Counted from the stretch's first letter, positions 24,546 to 37,149 are shown. The stretch is 64,000 nucleotides of DNA from Ciona savignyi (GCA_000149265.1 CH003206.1:230400-294399), one strand, 5' to 3'. Notes: generated by a model from the letters alone, not told the origin. A program made the numbers and translations.

Positions 24546-24996
24546 TATCTCTTTAGGTGGATAAGCTCCTCGCGTTATTTTATGTTATTATCAACCTTCG
24601 CTAGAGCGTATAAAGGCAATAAAAAGATACAAACGTTTTCTCTTTTTGGCTAATTGTATCTTGAGCATGACGCTTAACTAAAGTAGTAAGTTTTACGGTC
24701 ACGTATGTTGCTAACCGCCTACTGTAAAAGCTTTATCGTGTAGGCTAACTTCCTTCCGCAGTAAAGGTGGGTTTTCCGTTTAAAATATGATATATTGTTG
24801 AATTGCTGTTGGTATGAGTATATACATTACATTAATCTGAGATCTGAAGTAGACAACAATAAAAGTTAAACAAGATTTGGTTTTACTTTTGTAACTAAAT
24901 TTAAAATGTAGAATTATAACACAAGTCTTTTACAAATGACGAACGTTATATATTTATGTACAACCACAGGATTAGGAATAATTACCACAGACCAAT

Positions 24997-27791
24997 ATGA
25001 ATAAACAAGACTTAGTATCACATATTAACGAAAGTTACGTTATTGATTACGAAAAAGAGAAAATTGGTATCGCTGCCTTGTTTCTACTTGTGGATACAGA
25101 AAATGGTAAGTTATTTTTGTAATGTGAGCCTAGAATGTCATTAAATGAATAAATAGTCATTACAGAGAATGATAAGAAGATAGCAATTGCAGCACAGAAA
25201 AGATTATGACGATTTCAAGGAACTCTTCGTCAAAATGAGATTTGAAGTAAAAGAATATAAAAGGACTGGCCTTAGCGAACAAGTACGTATTCTAAAGTAA
25301 AGTTATTACTTATTATTTTTATAGGTCTCATTGGTAAAATTGAACACAATGTTTTGTCGTTTTTATTTAATTTTCGTCAAGCGCTTGACATGCATGACTT
25401 CTACCAGATATAGTAATCTAATCGCATAAAGGTTCAAGAATTGTTGGATAAAATTATGTAGACATGCAGAAATCAAAAATTATGGTGATAAGCCCAGGGA
25501 AGTTCACCTGGGTACATAAAAACCAAACCGGACCCTTTCCCTTAAATTTAGTTTTTTTTAATAAGCATAATTAGAATATCTAAGATTAGGTATTCGATGT
25601 CGCACCACATCTCCAAGAAGGATGCGCCAAATCGAATTAAAACTTTAGGATTTGTAAGATAACCTGACCTAGATATGTTCAACCGACATTTGGGTTTTGA
25701 ATCCAGTTAAATTCCCCGTGGCAGTAAAAGTATATTGGACCTAAGTATATCTTCTGTGCAATGATCATGGATAACAATATCGGTTTGTTACCTTAGGTTT
25801 ATGCTTGCAGAAATAACCTACATACTCGGTGCATTAAATACACTAGTTATGGTTAGTGTAGATTCTTATTTAAATACACTAGTTATGGTTAGTGTAGATG
25901 GCGACTACCTTCGCCCAGAATTACTAAACTCTGGACGCGTTGAAATTTTCCAACGCGAATGTCTAAACGTCTTTTAAAGTTTAATCGCGCACAATTTCTT
26001 CTCGGTCTTTAATATGCGGTTTTCTATAAATGAAAATAAATTAAATTAAAAATGGCGTCAGGAAATCAATGCTGAATACATGTGACAAAAAATTTACTTT
26101 AACTAGTTTCTTTAACGATATTTAGTAAACCGCTTAGTAACCATTTGAAAAGAAAAAAACAATAAAACAATAAGGCTGTTAATAAATTAGGCGAGTTTGT
26201 TACATTACAACAACCTTGAAGTAATTGGGGTTGCCTGGTCCATCATCAGAGAACAATAAACGTAGTTCAAACAATATCAAACGAAGTTAACATACGACAC
26301 AGATGTTACAGTTAGTGACCCTACTTGCATAAACATATGGCATATAAATTGTATTTTACAATTGTGATGGTTGAACACGTGATTAAAACTAATTTATCTT
26401 TAATTAACCAGGAACTGAAAGACAAGCTAAAATATTATCCGTATACGAAGGAGGGGGATTCTAAACCGTATCCTGGCGCTGAAGATGATGCAAAGGCGGA
26501 TTTTAAAGCCATTCAAATCGCTCGAATTAAACATGATATCCTGACAGAACATAGCTGCCTTATTGCATTGTTCATTGGTCATGGGGGAAATGGCTACATA
26601 ATGTCTGAAGGCCAACAAATTGATATACACAAAGATATTCTGCCCAATTTTTTTCCGAAACATGGTCTGAATGGAAAACCCAAAGTTTTTATTGTCCAGG
26701 TATGCGTTTCAATGGCCGAAATTAATAACAAATTCAATCGTCAATAATTCAAAAAACATTTCAAAGCCAGTACAGCGCGTTGTATGATATAACATAACTT
26801 TAAGCTTGACTGGCATCAAAAAGGGATCTGTCATAAATTTCAGTGGTTGCCGAGGAAAAAAAATCATGTCTTTATCATAACAATAAGTATCAGCAGAGGT
26901 TGCGTGAACAAATTTCCAATATTTGGAGATTCTGGTTGCAAGCATTTACAGACCCTTTTCTAGGCATGTCGGGGACAACAAAATGGCCTTGCAGGGAGGG
27001 CACCTTCAAACGATGTCACCGTTAAAGAAATTCCGGCACCCGGTTCTGATATGTTGCTGTGTTATTCTGCCTGGAATGGTAGGATATTTTAAGTACATGT
27101 TTCCCAAAATTTAGGTAAACCATAAATAATCAATTTACAGATTTTTTGTCATACATTGGAAATGATCCTGCACAAGGTACACCATATCTGCAAAAGTTCC
27201 TTGAACTGGTAAAGAAATATTGTGGTAAACTTCTGTTATATTACGCTATGTATCTATTAGTTTTCATAAAACCTACTTTAAAAAATGAGGTAAACTGCAT
27301 ATTATCAACCGTCAAACACTGAATTTGGAATAGGAATAATGACCGAAATTTAAGTGCAAATCACTTGCTTTCACATTGATATTAATAACCGACTTGAAAA
27401 CATGTATAAGTAAAAATTTCTGCGTTCATACAGCAGTTGATCCTGGATTAAACATCTAATTTATTAACCAACGCCTTTATGCTTAAAAGATTTGGCGAAT
27501 AATGTAACCGCTGAATTACTTGTTTTTAGTCCATATAAAAATAAACAACCAAAACGACACTTGATTCAAATGTTTTAATAACCTGCAGATGGACACCACA
27601 GTTTTATTGACATCCTAACTGAAGTGAGCCGACAGGTAAGTCAGGGTGGAATTCTACTTCAGGGCAAAGATAACACAAAAGTTAAAATCGGATACCAAAT
27701 GCCGTGCTTCGAATCTTCGCTGAGAAAGAAGTTGTTTCTGAAGGTCGACCCGCCCAAACCTACCCCTCAACAATTGACCAGCGATAAGTAA
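24997..27791 (+). pseudogene. Caspase-like gene, copy 1 (one-base frameshift in exon 2)
   Basis: Six exons: 24997-25105, 25166-25282, 26412-26699, 26964-27078, 27141-27224 and 27589-27791. Borders are gt-ag and phases agree. Without the lesion they would give 304 residues: a caspase p20/p10 catalytic unit with little or no prodomain. The catalytic His is in FIGHGGNG (about residue 132) and the catalytic Cys is in Q-ACRG, split exactly over the exon 3/4 junction (Cys about 173). IPAPGSDMLLCYSAWNG opens p10, and YQMPCFESSLRKKLFL is the usual caspase C-terminal strand. Caspases are Asp-specific cysteine proteases acting in cell death or inflammation. Exon 2 reads CAGAAAAGATTATG where copy 2 reads CAGAAAGATTATG; the extra A shifts the frame into TGA. 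As it lies in an A run, an assembly error is possible, which would make this a working gene. Exons upstream of the ATG were not found. Confidence 0.88.
25840..25900. repeat. Direct duplication of about 30 bp in caspase intron 2
   Basis: ACACTAGTTATGGTTAGTGT occurs twice in a row here and once at the corresponding place in module 2. Confidence 0.8.
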
Positions 27792-27794
27792 AAG

Positions 27795-28980
27795 AAACTG
27801 GGTTTCGTGCAAGCATTACAACCATTTAGCATAATATCATGTAATTTCGCTTGCGATGCACTAAAGTTGATTTCTATAGTAAATCAGAAAATATTAGTTG
27901 TACATTCATATAACACATATATTTAGCTGGAGAGTGACAATCATGTGTCAACCACAACCATGTGTAAAACATATTTTGATTGTAATCTTTATGTTTATAT
28001 ACAGGTTGAAGCAGGACTTCCATAACAGGTTTTATACCACGTTGTATATATTTTTCTACTGCGTACCTAAGTTAACAAACCAAACTTGTTTACAAGGTTC
28101 AGTTAAAGTATATACTCTAGTTTGGTTCATGCATGTCTAGGACCGGGTTTTATAATAGTTCTGGATGTTTTGCGGTCCTGAGTTATCAAATCGAACTTTT
28201 AATCTATGTACATTAAAAAGTTAATCCATAGGTATATTATTATGTTGTACAATATAATCACAAGAAAATAAAACACTGAAAAACGTAAATGTCTTCTTAT
28301 AGTAAATTAAACAAAAGACAGATTAATCTGGTGGTTTTGGATTAATCTGGTGGTTTTACAAATTACCCAGGTCGTATTACCCTACCTCTCCAAAATTTAC
28401 CATGATAAAACCACGAAAAATGTGTATGTAGATCCCTTGGTTTATTTACTTCTGATATTTAGGTTTAATAGTTGAAGGCTTGAAACGTAAAACATAAAAC
28501 TAACGCGACCGCTTGATCACGGTCTCATAGGTGGTCAGGAAAGTGAGGTTCCACTGTAGAGTTTTGGTCACTTAAGCGCAGTCAAATTATAAGTTTTGGA
28601 TCAAAATATGGCGATCCTGGTCTGGAAACCGGGGTGGTTGCGTTATTAAAAACATAATGCAATGCTTTACCATACTAAATTCTTTGGGATCGCACTGAAG
28701 TGGTCCTGATAAAGAGGGGGTCGTGTTATCGAGGTGGTCTCCAGGCGTGGTGCCACTGTAGATAACGCAACATACCCATATTCTAATACTAAGTATTAAA
28801 ATAAAAACGAATTTTGTTCGTAGCCTTATCGCTTTTACCTTTGCTCCAATTTGGTTTCAACATTGCCCAGCTTGTAGATTAACTATTTCTAGCATATTTA
28901 ATGAATTTACTCAACTTTAACACCAAAAACAAAACTGAACTTGTTTCTTCACAACTTTAACAATTGAAAGAGAACTGGCG
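27795..28980. other. Spacer between caspase and hAT transposase
   Basis: Mirrors 41335-42490. It contains a short element bounded by repeated GGTTCCACTGTAGA/TGCCACTGTAGATAACGC (about 28540-28765) that may be an old DNA-transposon end. No gene is recognised. Confidence 0.5.
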
Positions 28981-29127
28981 CACTGTGCCACGATGTCAAA
29001 CTTTATATTTACCCGCGAGAGAAGGCGGCGCGTGCATTCCAAACTAATCAACGTTTTCAGGTAACAGAAAAACTTAAACTTACACTACATTATGAAAATG
29101 TAAAGTTCCTTTCTCGCTTGGCATATT

Positions 29128-31410
29128 TGTGGAGAATCAGGTTCTTTTGTGGTTGTTTTGCGTGCTTAGAGCTGTAGCACAGAACCTGACCTGAATTCTC
29201 CAACTAATTAGACTCCGAATTGACTCCGTCTCGGAAGGTTTCTGAATTGCATCTTATAAGCTGATACAGTAAAACACATACACTTTAACTGGTTGCCTGA
29301 ACATGCTCGGAACCGCGCCCGAGCAGGCGATTTATTTTTCGGTCTTTATTCTAAAACGCGTTTTCGATAATAATTCATGCAAAGACTTTATACACGATAC
29401 ATCAGCTTGCAAAACATATGGCATGGGGATTATATCCCGTTGACACGCACAGGAAGTGAGGTACAAACGGGTTTTTAGAACAGACGCACGCAGCTGCATG
29501 CAATTATGACTTACTAAAACAATTTAACAAAGCTTAATATAATAAGCAACAAATAATACACAAGCCGCGAATTTGCTACATAGCTTCCTTTCCCCCCAAA
29601 TTTTAAATTTTGAAAACTATTAATCCGCTATGGGATCCATATAAATTATTGTAGGAATTCGCGGCTTTCAAATGGTGGCGCGAAAATCATTTTTCAATGA
29701 ATCGAATAGGTTGGGTTTCATCGATGGCGAAATGTGGATGACATCTGTAAAATAAACTGAACAAGGTTTTTTGTATAGGGCCTATAAAATAACTATCAGG
29801 TTATTCGCTAAGCCAAAGCATTGGCGGTCCATGCAGAGGGCAAAAAATCAAACCAAAGCATTATTCAGACGCAAATCACGCTATAGACAATAAACAAAAA
29901 AACATATTCGTATAAAAAATAGTCGGCGTGGAGCATCCTCGACACGCAATAACATACCCAGTAGACACAAAATACTCATATAAAATAGGCCACTCTAGAC
30001 GATATTCAATACTCGTGTAATAATCAATAATGCTTTAGTCGTGATCGTACACCCTATTTACATTTCTCACCAATCCTTGAGCATAATGCTGAACAACTCG
30101 GTGACAGTCAAAGATCCGTCTCATAGATGAAACGGACACCACGAAAACGACAAACTTGTAAGTACGTTAGCCCAGGTGATCGCTCAGGTTTGCGACGCGT
30201 GTCGTGAAGAAAAGTCTTTTCCGACTCGACCATAAATGTCGAAAATATTGTTTTCCTCTTCGATTGTTCTGCTCGCGAATGATGGTTTCTTTATTAGACC
30301 CATGATTTCTGGCGTTTTCATCACTTCCCTTCGATCCACCGTATCTTCTTTGTGCTTTATGCCGGGTGGCGCGATATTCGTTTCTTCCGGACGACGACGT
30401 AGACGGCCACTTCGCCCATCCACAATGAGATTGAAACGCTTTACAAAGTCCAGACCAATCACGGGATGGCGAACGTTTGCGATCTGAAAGCTCCATTTGA
30501 AAGATCCCACACCTTGTAAGGAAACGTCTAGTTCCTTGTTTCCAGTTGATGGGCAGTTCGTTTCGCTTAGTTGTAGTTTTCCGGAACGTTGGTAAAAAAT
30601 AGAACGTGTGTCTTCTAAATTGGGTAAAAGAGAAACTGATGTTCTTGGGTCCACCATAAACTTTAAGTTATTTGCGAAGTCTTCAACAAAAAATAAACTG
30701 GACTTCGCATGGAAATATCTCGGGCTTGAAATTTGTAGTGTTGTTTTTGGTTTTGTTCTTGCTGTTTTTCTGTAGATTGCAGACCAATTGCAGCCTGGGT
30801 TGCATTTTCGTGCTTGGTTACTAAAATGTTTATGAAACCAGCAAATCCTCACTTGCGGCTTTTCTGTTGGCATCGGAAAATTGAATAAATTGTTTCGCCA
30901 ACACATTTTTCTTGGTACATAGGCCTGCGTGTTCAAACACGTATTGGAGATTCACCACTGTGGAGAATCAGGTTCTTTTGTGGTTGTTTTGCGTGCTTAG
31001 AGCTGTAGCACAGAACCTGACCTGAATTCTCCAACTAATTAGACTCCGAATTGACTCCGTCTCGGAAGGTTTCTGAATTGCATCTTATAAGCTGATACAG
31101 TAAAACACATACACTTTAACTGGTTGCCTGAACATGCTCGGAACCGCGCCCGAGCAGGCGATTTATTTTCGGTCTTTATTCTAAAACGCGTTTTCGATAA
31201 TAATTCATGCAAAGACTTTATACACGATACATCAGCTTGCAAAACATATGGCATGGGGATTATATCCCGTTGACACGCACAGGAAGTGAGGTACAAACGG
31301 GTTTTTAGAACAGACGCACGCAGCTGCATGCAATTATGACTTACTAAAACAATTTAACAAAGCTTAATATAATAAGCAACAAATAATACACAAGCCGCGA
31401 ATTTGCTACA
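29128..31410 (-). mobile_element. Young Ty3/gypsy-like LTR retrotransposon, internally deleted
   Basis: Two LTRs (29128-29580 and 30959-31410) start TGTGGAGAATC and end TTGCTACA. By eye they differ by a single T. The element is flanked by TATT on both sides (29124-29127 and 31411-31414). It is oriented on the minus strand: a purine tract GGGGGGAAAGGAAG abuts the left LTR, and a TGGTGA...ACGTG.TTTGAAC stretch resembling a tRNA-Trp primer site abuts the right one. The interior (1.4 kb) holds a gag-like zinc motif and protease but no reverse transcriptase, RNase H or integrase. It sits inside the hAT transposase of module 1, and module 2 lacks it. Confidence 0.93.
30184..30936 (-). pseudogene. 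Gag zinc-motif plus retropepsin-like fragment of the LTR element
   Basis: A 250-codon open frame within the LTR element. Near residue 33 it has C-x2-H-x9-C-x3-C (CWFHKHFSNQARKCNPGC), like the CHCC box I recall for CsRn1-type Ty3/gypsy elements. The aspartic-protease fold follows: FFVEDFANNLKFMVDP, VSLLPN, and later IGLDFVKRFNLIVDGRSG. The usual catalytic D-T-G triplet reads D-P-R here, so cleavage activity is doubtful. Nothing resembling reverse transcriptase follows. Confidence 0.8.
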
Positions 31411-32404
31411 TATTTGGTGGATATTTTTGAAGCTTTGAACCAGCTGAATTTAAAAATGCAAGGAAAGGGGAAATATGCCATTCAGTATGTGGACTTTACA
31501 AAGGCATTTGTTGAAAAGCTGGGCAATTGGATACGTATAGTGGCAAATGGTAACTTTGACATGTTTCACACTTTCGCATGTATGTCTGATGTGGATGATG
31601 AGATTAGGGATGAAGCGGCAGACCACCTTGGTAATATACAAACTGAATTCAAATGCTACTTTCCAGAGCTTAACAGAGATGCTTTCACACTTGTGAGAAA
31701 TCCATTTCCTGTTGATATTGAGCAAGTGAATGACGAGTTACAAGATGAACTGATTGACCTTAGAAATGACTAAAATGTGGTGACCTATTTGAAGATGTTC
31801 CTGTCGCTGAATTCTGAATCCAAGTGTCCTTATCATATCCACAAATCAGTAAAAATTGTTTTATGAAACTGCTGCTTTTCACCACCGCGTGGTTGTGTGA
31901 GTCAGCATTTTCATCCCTACTGAACATAAAATCCAAGCCGCGGAACATACTTGATGTTGCAGCTGCCATACGCTGCGCACTCTCATTGACTTCACCCAGA
32001 ATAAAAAGTCTTGTGGACAAACTACAGCAACAACCTTCTCATTAAATTGTGTGGATGTTCAGCTGATTAATTTATTGTGTTGTTGAAACTTGATGTTATT
32101 CATTTTGTGTTTTTCATTAAACGTTAATGGGCCAACGCCATTTATTACTAATTTAGTGGGCCATGAGAGAAAAAGGTTGAAAATCCCTGTTCTTGACGAT
32201 TTCGGAAGAAAAATAAACCTCTGCCAATGTTTACATAAAAACATACAATCCCGAAATTTGGGGAATTACCCAACTTAATTAAAAAATTATTAACTTAATA
32301 ACATCGTTTGGTAGTGGACTAGCATCACAGACAATTAATTTCAATTTGAGTATTTAGGTTAAGCGCTATATGATCCCTAGAAAATGAAATACCAACAACA
32401 AGTT

Positions 32405-32574
32405 TCAAAATGTAGTTTCTTTTAGTGTGTCACCTTTCAGCCAAAAGGTTGTGGTATCGAAACCGGCCACTAGCTAGTTGGTTGTGTCCTTGGGCAAAGG
32501 CACTTAACGGACATTGCCTGAACCCATCGGATTAATGGCTTCTACTAAACTAGATTGAAGGAACGTGTAAATCA
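32405..32574 (+). mobile_element. SINE family A, truncated by the family R insert
   Basis: Forward copy whose tail is cut at GTGTAAATCA. The same SINE is complete at 43445-43730 in module 2. Confidence 0.85.
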
Positions 32575-34386
32575 CTAGAGAGTGTCAACCACGTGTTTAA
32601 TCACCACTATTTGTAAAACACATGTTGTATGCCAAATATTCATTCTACAGGGTCCCTAACCACATTTTGTATTTTATACACTTTGTATGTAGTTATCGTT
32701 TCTGCAAGCATAAACTCATGGGTCCCATAGTTATCAAACCAAACTTCTCTATGTGTAGGTAAAAAGAACAATCGTGATTGGTTTACAAAATTTTCATCAC
32801 AAATGTTTTAAGTTAAAAGTGCTGTATTGAAATAAAGCTAAATTCCTAAAACAGTTCGATTTAGTTTTCATGGCTTCGGGGAATTCCCCATGGGCTTGGT
32901 AAATAAGTTTATGTTTTTACATATGTGTTTCATGTTAACTATCAATTCTTAAAGTTTTAATCCGATTTGAGGAATCCTTGTTGGAGATGTCAGTGCAATG
33001 TGGCATGCCTGTCACAATCATGAGTCAGGAACATCTTTTTGTTTTTAAGGGAGTTACCCTATGTAAATGTTTTCTTTCTTTTAAGTTACACAGGGTGGCT
33101 AACGATCTGGCATTCCACCAAATCTGATCAAAATTAGAACAGCCGGTTAAACGCTATGTTCCGAAAAGCTATTTTTTTTAGAAAATAAACGTTTTGGATT
33201 TTAACGTCTCCGGGGAGTTCCCCTAGATTTATCACCTACAATTTTGCTCCTGCATATCTACACCATCTTGTCTAACAAATGACAAAGCTTTATTACTATT
33301 TTATTATTTCTTTTGGTAGATGTCGGGGCGTCATGCCATGCTTGTCACAATCATGATTTGAGAACAAAATCTTATTTATTAGGGTATTTCCCTGGATATT
33401 ATTTTTTATTTTTTCTAATTGTTAAATTAGTAGGTAATGCACTTACATTCCACCAAATTTGAATCAGATTAAAGCAACCGTTCAAGCACTATGCCAAAAA
33501 AACTAGTTTTTTTAGAAAAAAAATACCGTTTTGGTTATTAACGTCTCTGGGGAAATCCCCTAGATTTATCACCCACAATTTTGCTCCTGCGTATCTAGAC
33601 CATGTTGTCTAACAAATGACAAAGCTTTATTACTATTTTATTCTTCCTTCTGGTAGATGTCGGGGCGTCATGCCATGCCTGTCACAATCATGATTTGAGA
33701 ACAAAATCTTTTTTTTAGGGTATTTCCCTAGGTAAATTTTTTATTTCTTCTAAGTGTTAAATCAGTGCCTAATGCACTTACATTCCACCAAATCTTATTC
33801 AAATTGGAGCAGCCGTTTAAGCGCTATGCCACAAAAATCTAAATTTTTCATAAAAAATACCGTTTTGGTTTTTAACCCCTCAGGGGAATTCCCCTTGATT
33901 TATCAACCAAAATTTTGGTTTCTGCATATCAAGAAAATCTTGTCTAACACATGGCTAAGTTTCATTACGATTCCGTTATTCCTTCTGGTAGATGTCGGGG
34001 CGACATGCCATGCCTGTCACAATCATGATTTGAGAACAAAATCTTATTTTTTAGGGTATTTTCCTAGGTAAATTTTTTATTTCTTCCAAGTGTTAAATCA
34101 GTGTCTAATGCACTTACGTTCCACCAAATCTTATTCAAACTGGACCAGCCGTTTAAGCGCTATGCCACAAAAAGCTAATTTTTTCATAAAAAATACCGTT
34201 TTGGTTTTTAACTTCCCAGGGGATTTCCCCTTGATTTATCACTCAAAATTTTGGTTTCTGCATATCTAGACCATGTTGTCCAACAAATAGCTACGTTTCA
34301 TAACGATTCCATTATTCCTTCTGGTAGATGTCGGGGCGCCATGCCATGTCTGTCAAACCTTTGACGAAAAAAAAAGAAAAAAAAGT
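32575..34386 (+). mobile_element. Family R element with five 336-bp tandem units
   Basis: Begins CTAGAGAGTGTCAACCACGT like the copies at 49495 and 4062. It continues into about five tandem units of 334-337 bp, each with a GGGGAATTCCCC-type palindrome (32878, 33212, 33549, 33883, 34219), TGTCTAACAAATG, GGTAGATGTCGGGGCG.CATGCC and AGGGTATTTCCCTAGG. It is absent from module 2, where the SINE tail is intact, so it arrived after the duplication or was lost from module 2. No protein is encoded. Confidence 0.85.
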
Positions 34387-35560
34387 ATGCTCTTCTAAGT
34401 CCTAATGTTGGCATTTATGGTTTTTGTTAACACTAAGTGTCGCGTATGTATGTTTCGTAGTGACTTAACAAATGATTAAAAGTAAACTATGGAATACGGT
34501 TTTAATTGAAGTTACTACTCGGGGAATAATATGTTTAACATCGCCTTAGCAGCAGTCTTAAAGGTAAAGGTATAAATCGCACATCATACCATTTCTTTTA
34601 ACAATGCGAAAGTTGCACCCGGGTTTATTAGCATAAGAATGCCCTAATGTAGTTTATTATTGTTAAAAGCAAAGATAGAAATGCTTAGGTGGAATCTTAT
34701 TCGGTTATATCTGGTCTACATTGTCCAGATCCCTTCTTAAGTCGGCTCTCCACAGTATTGGTCGTCTTGCACTCTCTTTTGCGGATCAACTTGCTTTTAA
34801 TGTGTTCTTGGCCAGTTGATCTCAATTCAACGTGATTTATTTGGGTTTTACGGGCACGTCCTTATATATTTACATTATTTTAATTTTATTTCTCCATGTC
34901 GTGCTATAACGACTCTCGTTTTTTACCGATTGCCTTTGGACTTTTTATATTTTTGATATATATATTTTTTTTATTTTGATATATTTTGTGTGGGTTTCAT
35001 ATTTAAAAAATCGAAAAAACAATAAACTTAACAATCCTAAGATTTATTTCAGAGTGTTGGAAATTAAAATAATATTATTGGGAACAAACAAACAAACAAA
35101 GAAGTAAGATACTAAGTTCTTATTTTTTTCACCGGGCATAGTTTTAAAACCATGATGGGCTCGTCACTAAAACCTCCTATATGAGCAGCATATGAATCGG
35201 TCACTTCAACCAAACCGGTCACTCAATCGTTGGATGAAAAGTTCGGTTTCACCGGCCTCTAAGTTCGTGCGAACCCATGATTTTTCACCATCTAACCCAT
35301 CATCGACCCATGATAAGTTTCGAACTTATGACATTTCGTCCACACAACCGTTCGATGTTGAGATTTTTTTATGGTTATTTTTAGCGAGCAAAGTTTCGAA
35401 CCCAGGAAGAGCTTGGTACCAGGACCGTTTTTGAATAGAAGTCGGTATACGTATCGTTTCCCGTAACCATTCGGCAACACGACCGTGCTCGATGTTAAGT
35501 TAATTTTACTTCTGCCATTACTGCTCAAATCTCCAGCATATGACGCACCGACCAACTAAA
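34387..35560. other. Spacer with short tRNA-like SINEs
   Basis: Matches 43730-44841. Family B copies at about 35125-35200 and 35330-35490 (-) are mirrored in module 2. No gene is recognised. Confidence 0.6.
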
Positions 35561-35561
35561 C

Positions 35562-35854
35562 CAGGGGTGGGCACACTTTTTTAATCAGGGGCCAAATTAT
35601 TTTATTTTTAGACTGACAGGCCAAGTCTTTGAGCCTTTACTCACATATAGTTTGTCACTGTTGACAAAAAAACATTAAACTAAGAAATGTGGTTCAGTAT
35701 TGGTTAAAAGCAGAAACTGTTTCTTCAAGCGAAGCAGAAATTTAGCTGTGACATTACTATTTAGTCTTACAACTGGTCGATAACTTTAGGCGGGCCGAAA
35801 TAAAAGACTCGACAGGTCGGATTTGGTGCGCGGGCCGTAGTTTGCCCATGTCTG
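35562..35854. mobile_element. hAT-type MITE (module 1)
   Basis: The 293-bp element starts CAGGGGTGGGCACAC and ends GTTTGCCCATGTCTG, an imperfect inverted repeat. The flanks AACTAAAC/AACTAAGA are a decayed 8-bp duplication. It is also present in module 2, so it is older than the segmental duplication. Confidence 0.85.
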
Positions 35855-36192
35855 AACTAAGAGAATACATTACGCCGTGCTGATGGCAATACCTTTTTCC
35901 CAGAAAATCGCTTACGTACTTAGTGCGATTATTGACTACTATATGACAAAACAATGTGCGTATTTTCTTTAATAAATGGCAGTTATGACGTACATCACGA
36001 TTTGAAACGACATTGCTAGATCCAACACTCGCTTCAGACAAATACTAAAGCTGTAAAACCACGTACTAAAACATTTTTATAAAAAATTACGCAATACAGC
36101 TATTGACATAATTGAAACAATTTTAAGAGAATAAATAAAGAAATTCAGCTGTTGGCATATTTAAAATATTTTATTTTATAAAGTACCAACCA

Positions 36193-37149
36193 TCAGCGCA
36201 CTGTATTCTTAGATAGTGTTGTATCTACGGTGCCGTTTTCTTGAATTAAATCTTGCACCTTTATTTCACGGTGTTTAGACCAAGGAAACATTATTCTTCG
36301 CCAATTTTTAAACGATGCAACCAAGCATACAATGTTCACAATCGCGTTCAAATCGTTTATAATTAAATTATACAACAACATGGTACCGGGCCCGAATACC
36401 GCATCTGTAATAAACTGGACAACTAAATTTCCCAAATCCGTGAAAAAACAGATGCATGCTATGATAAGAGACCTTTTGATCAGATGATTAATTGATCCGG
36501 TAAGTTTGTTAGCAACACCTTTACATTCCGACCGAAACCCTTGTCTTTCTCCTGAATTCTGCTTGTACAAAGGGTAAATAAACAGGAATAGTAGAGTGCT
36601 TTGTACAAGTGTGCACCCTATTAACCACGTAACCAGTTCCTGAAACAATCCGTTAATCGAATACCAATACCAAGTCAGCGCAATCTGTACAATCACGTTA
36701 GCAACCACGAATACTAATGAAAGGGTGCTTAGGACTAGCAAGGTGCTGTTTCTTTTATGCAAACTCCGCAATGGTCCGGTGTAGAGTAAGCGCTGTCGTA
36801 ACCACATAAAACCGTATCCGAACACGATCTGGAATCCGAAAACGAATTTGGTAGTTAAAGTAAGTTTGCGAGATTGCACTTTAGTAAATACAACAAAGTG
36901 CTGAAGAGTGAATTGTACGATGCACAAAAACGATACAATAAAGCAAATAACCAACATCATAGTCTTGAAAACGGCGTTGGAAGCTTTTCGTTTTTTCCCG
37001 GATTTCTTTTTTGATTCCACTTTTTTCGACGATTCTGTTGGTCGCCCAATTAAAAGGTAATAGAGAATGACTACAAACAGATAGATGGCGACTAAAAAAA
37101 ATATGATAACAAGTCCATACAACAGCCAAGAGGCACCTTTTGGTCGCAT
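36193..37149 (-). CDS. Seven-pass membrane protein, copy 1 (unassigned 7TM family)
   Basis: A 318-codon open frame with seven hydrophobic segments at about residues 9-34, 61-87, 98-118, 135-160, 168-194, 223-247 and 255-284. A basic loop follows TM1 (SKKVESKKKSGKKRK) and a cytoplasmic-looking tail follows FKNWRRIMFPW. The layout and the NDLNAIVN...SFKNWRR end of TM7 suggest a receptor-like 7TM protein, but I do not recognise a named family, so no ligand or function is given. The duplicate at 45469-46546 encodes about 41 extra N-terminal residues from an ATG that is lost here, because a 25-bp tandem duplication (37242-37291) replaces the start region. The Met used is the next in frame, just before TM1. 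AATAAA-like signals follow the stop at about 36165-36175 on the minus strand. Confidence 0.75.
   Translation of the reverse strand: MRPKGASWLLYGLVIIFFLVAIYLFVVILYYLLIGRPTESSKKVESKKKSGKKRKASNAVFKTMMLVICFIVSFLCIVQFTLQHFVVFTKVQSRKLTLTTKFVFGFQIVFGYGFMWLRQRLLYTGPLRSLHKRNSTLLVLSTLSLVFVVANVIVQIALTWYWYSINGLFQELVTWLIGCTLVQSTLLFLFIYPLYKQNSGERQGFRSECKGVANKLTGSINHLIKRSLIIACICFFTDLGNLVVQFITDAVFGPGTMLLYNLIINDLNAIVNIVCLVASFKNWRRIMFPWSKHREIKVQDLIQENGTVDTTLSKNTVR

Larger units (their letters stand above)
28985..32045 (+). pseudogene. hAT-family transposase remnant, split by an LTR element
   Basis: Readable pieces: 29000-29127 (PREKAARAFQTNQRFQ to FLSRLAY) and, after the LTR element, 31415-31773 (LVDIFEALNQLNLKMQGKGK to LIDLRND). 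After a frame change comes 31824-32045, with LSYPQISKNCFMKLLLFTTA, WLCESAFSSLLNIKSKPRN and a C-terminus of RIKSLVDKLQQQPSH. The last part is the hAT C-terminal dimerisation region (pattern ...LLFTT.LCESAFS.L..IK.K.RN.L...) of the ZBED5/GTF2IRD2-like group. The frameshift and retroelement insertion make it inactive. GGTTGAAAATCCCTG near 32175 may be the right terminal repeat. Confidence 0.87.

Noticed and set aside
26412..26747. 140-codon frame continuing past the caspase exon 3 end
   Set aside because: The frame runs through the donor into intron; the catalytic Cys only appears if the exon is spliced at 26699 to 26964.
31039..31329. 96-codon minus-strand open frame
   Set aside because: It lies wholly inside an LTR and is duplicated in the other LTR at 29200-29500; it is not a gene.
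32754..34071. Open frames in the 336-bp array
   Set aside because: They recur with frame changes between units and show no protein similarity that I recognise.
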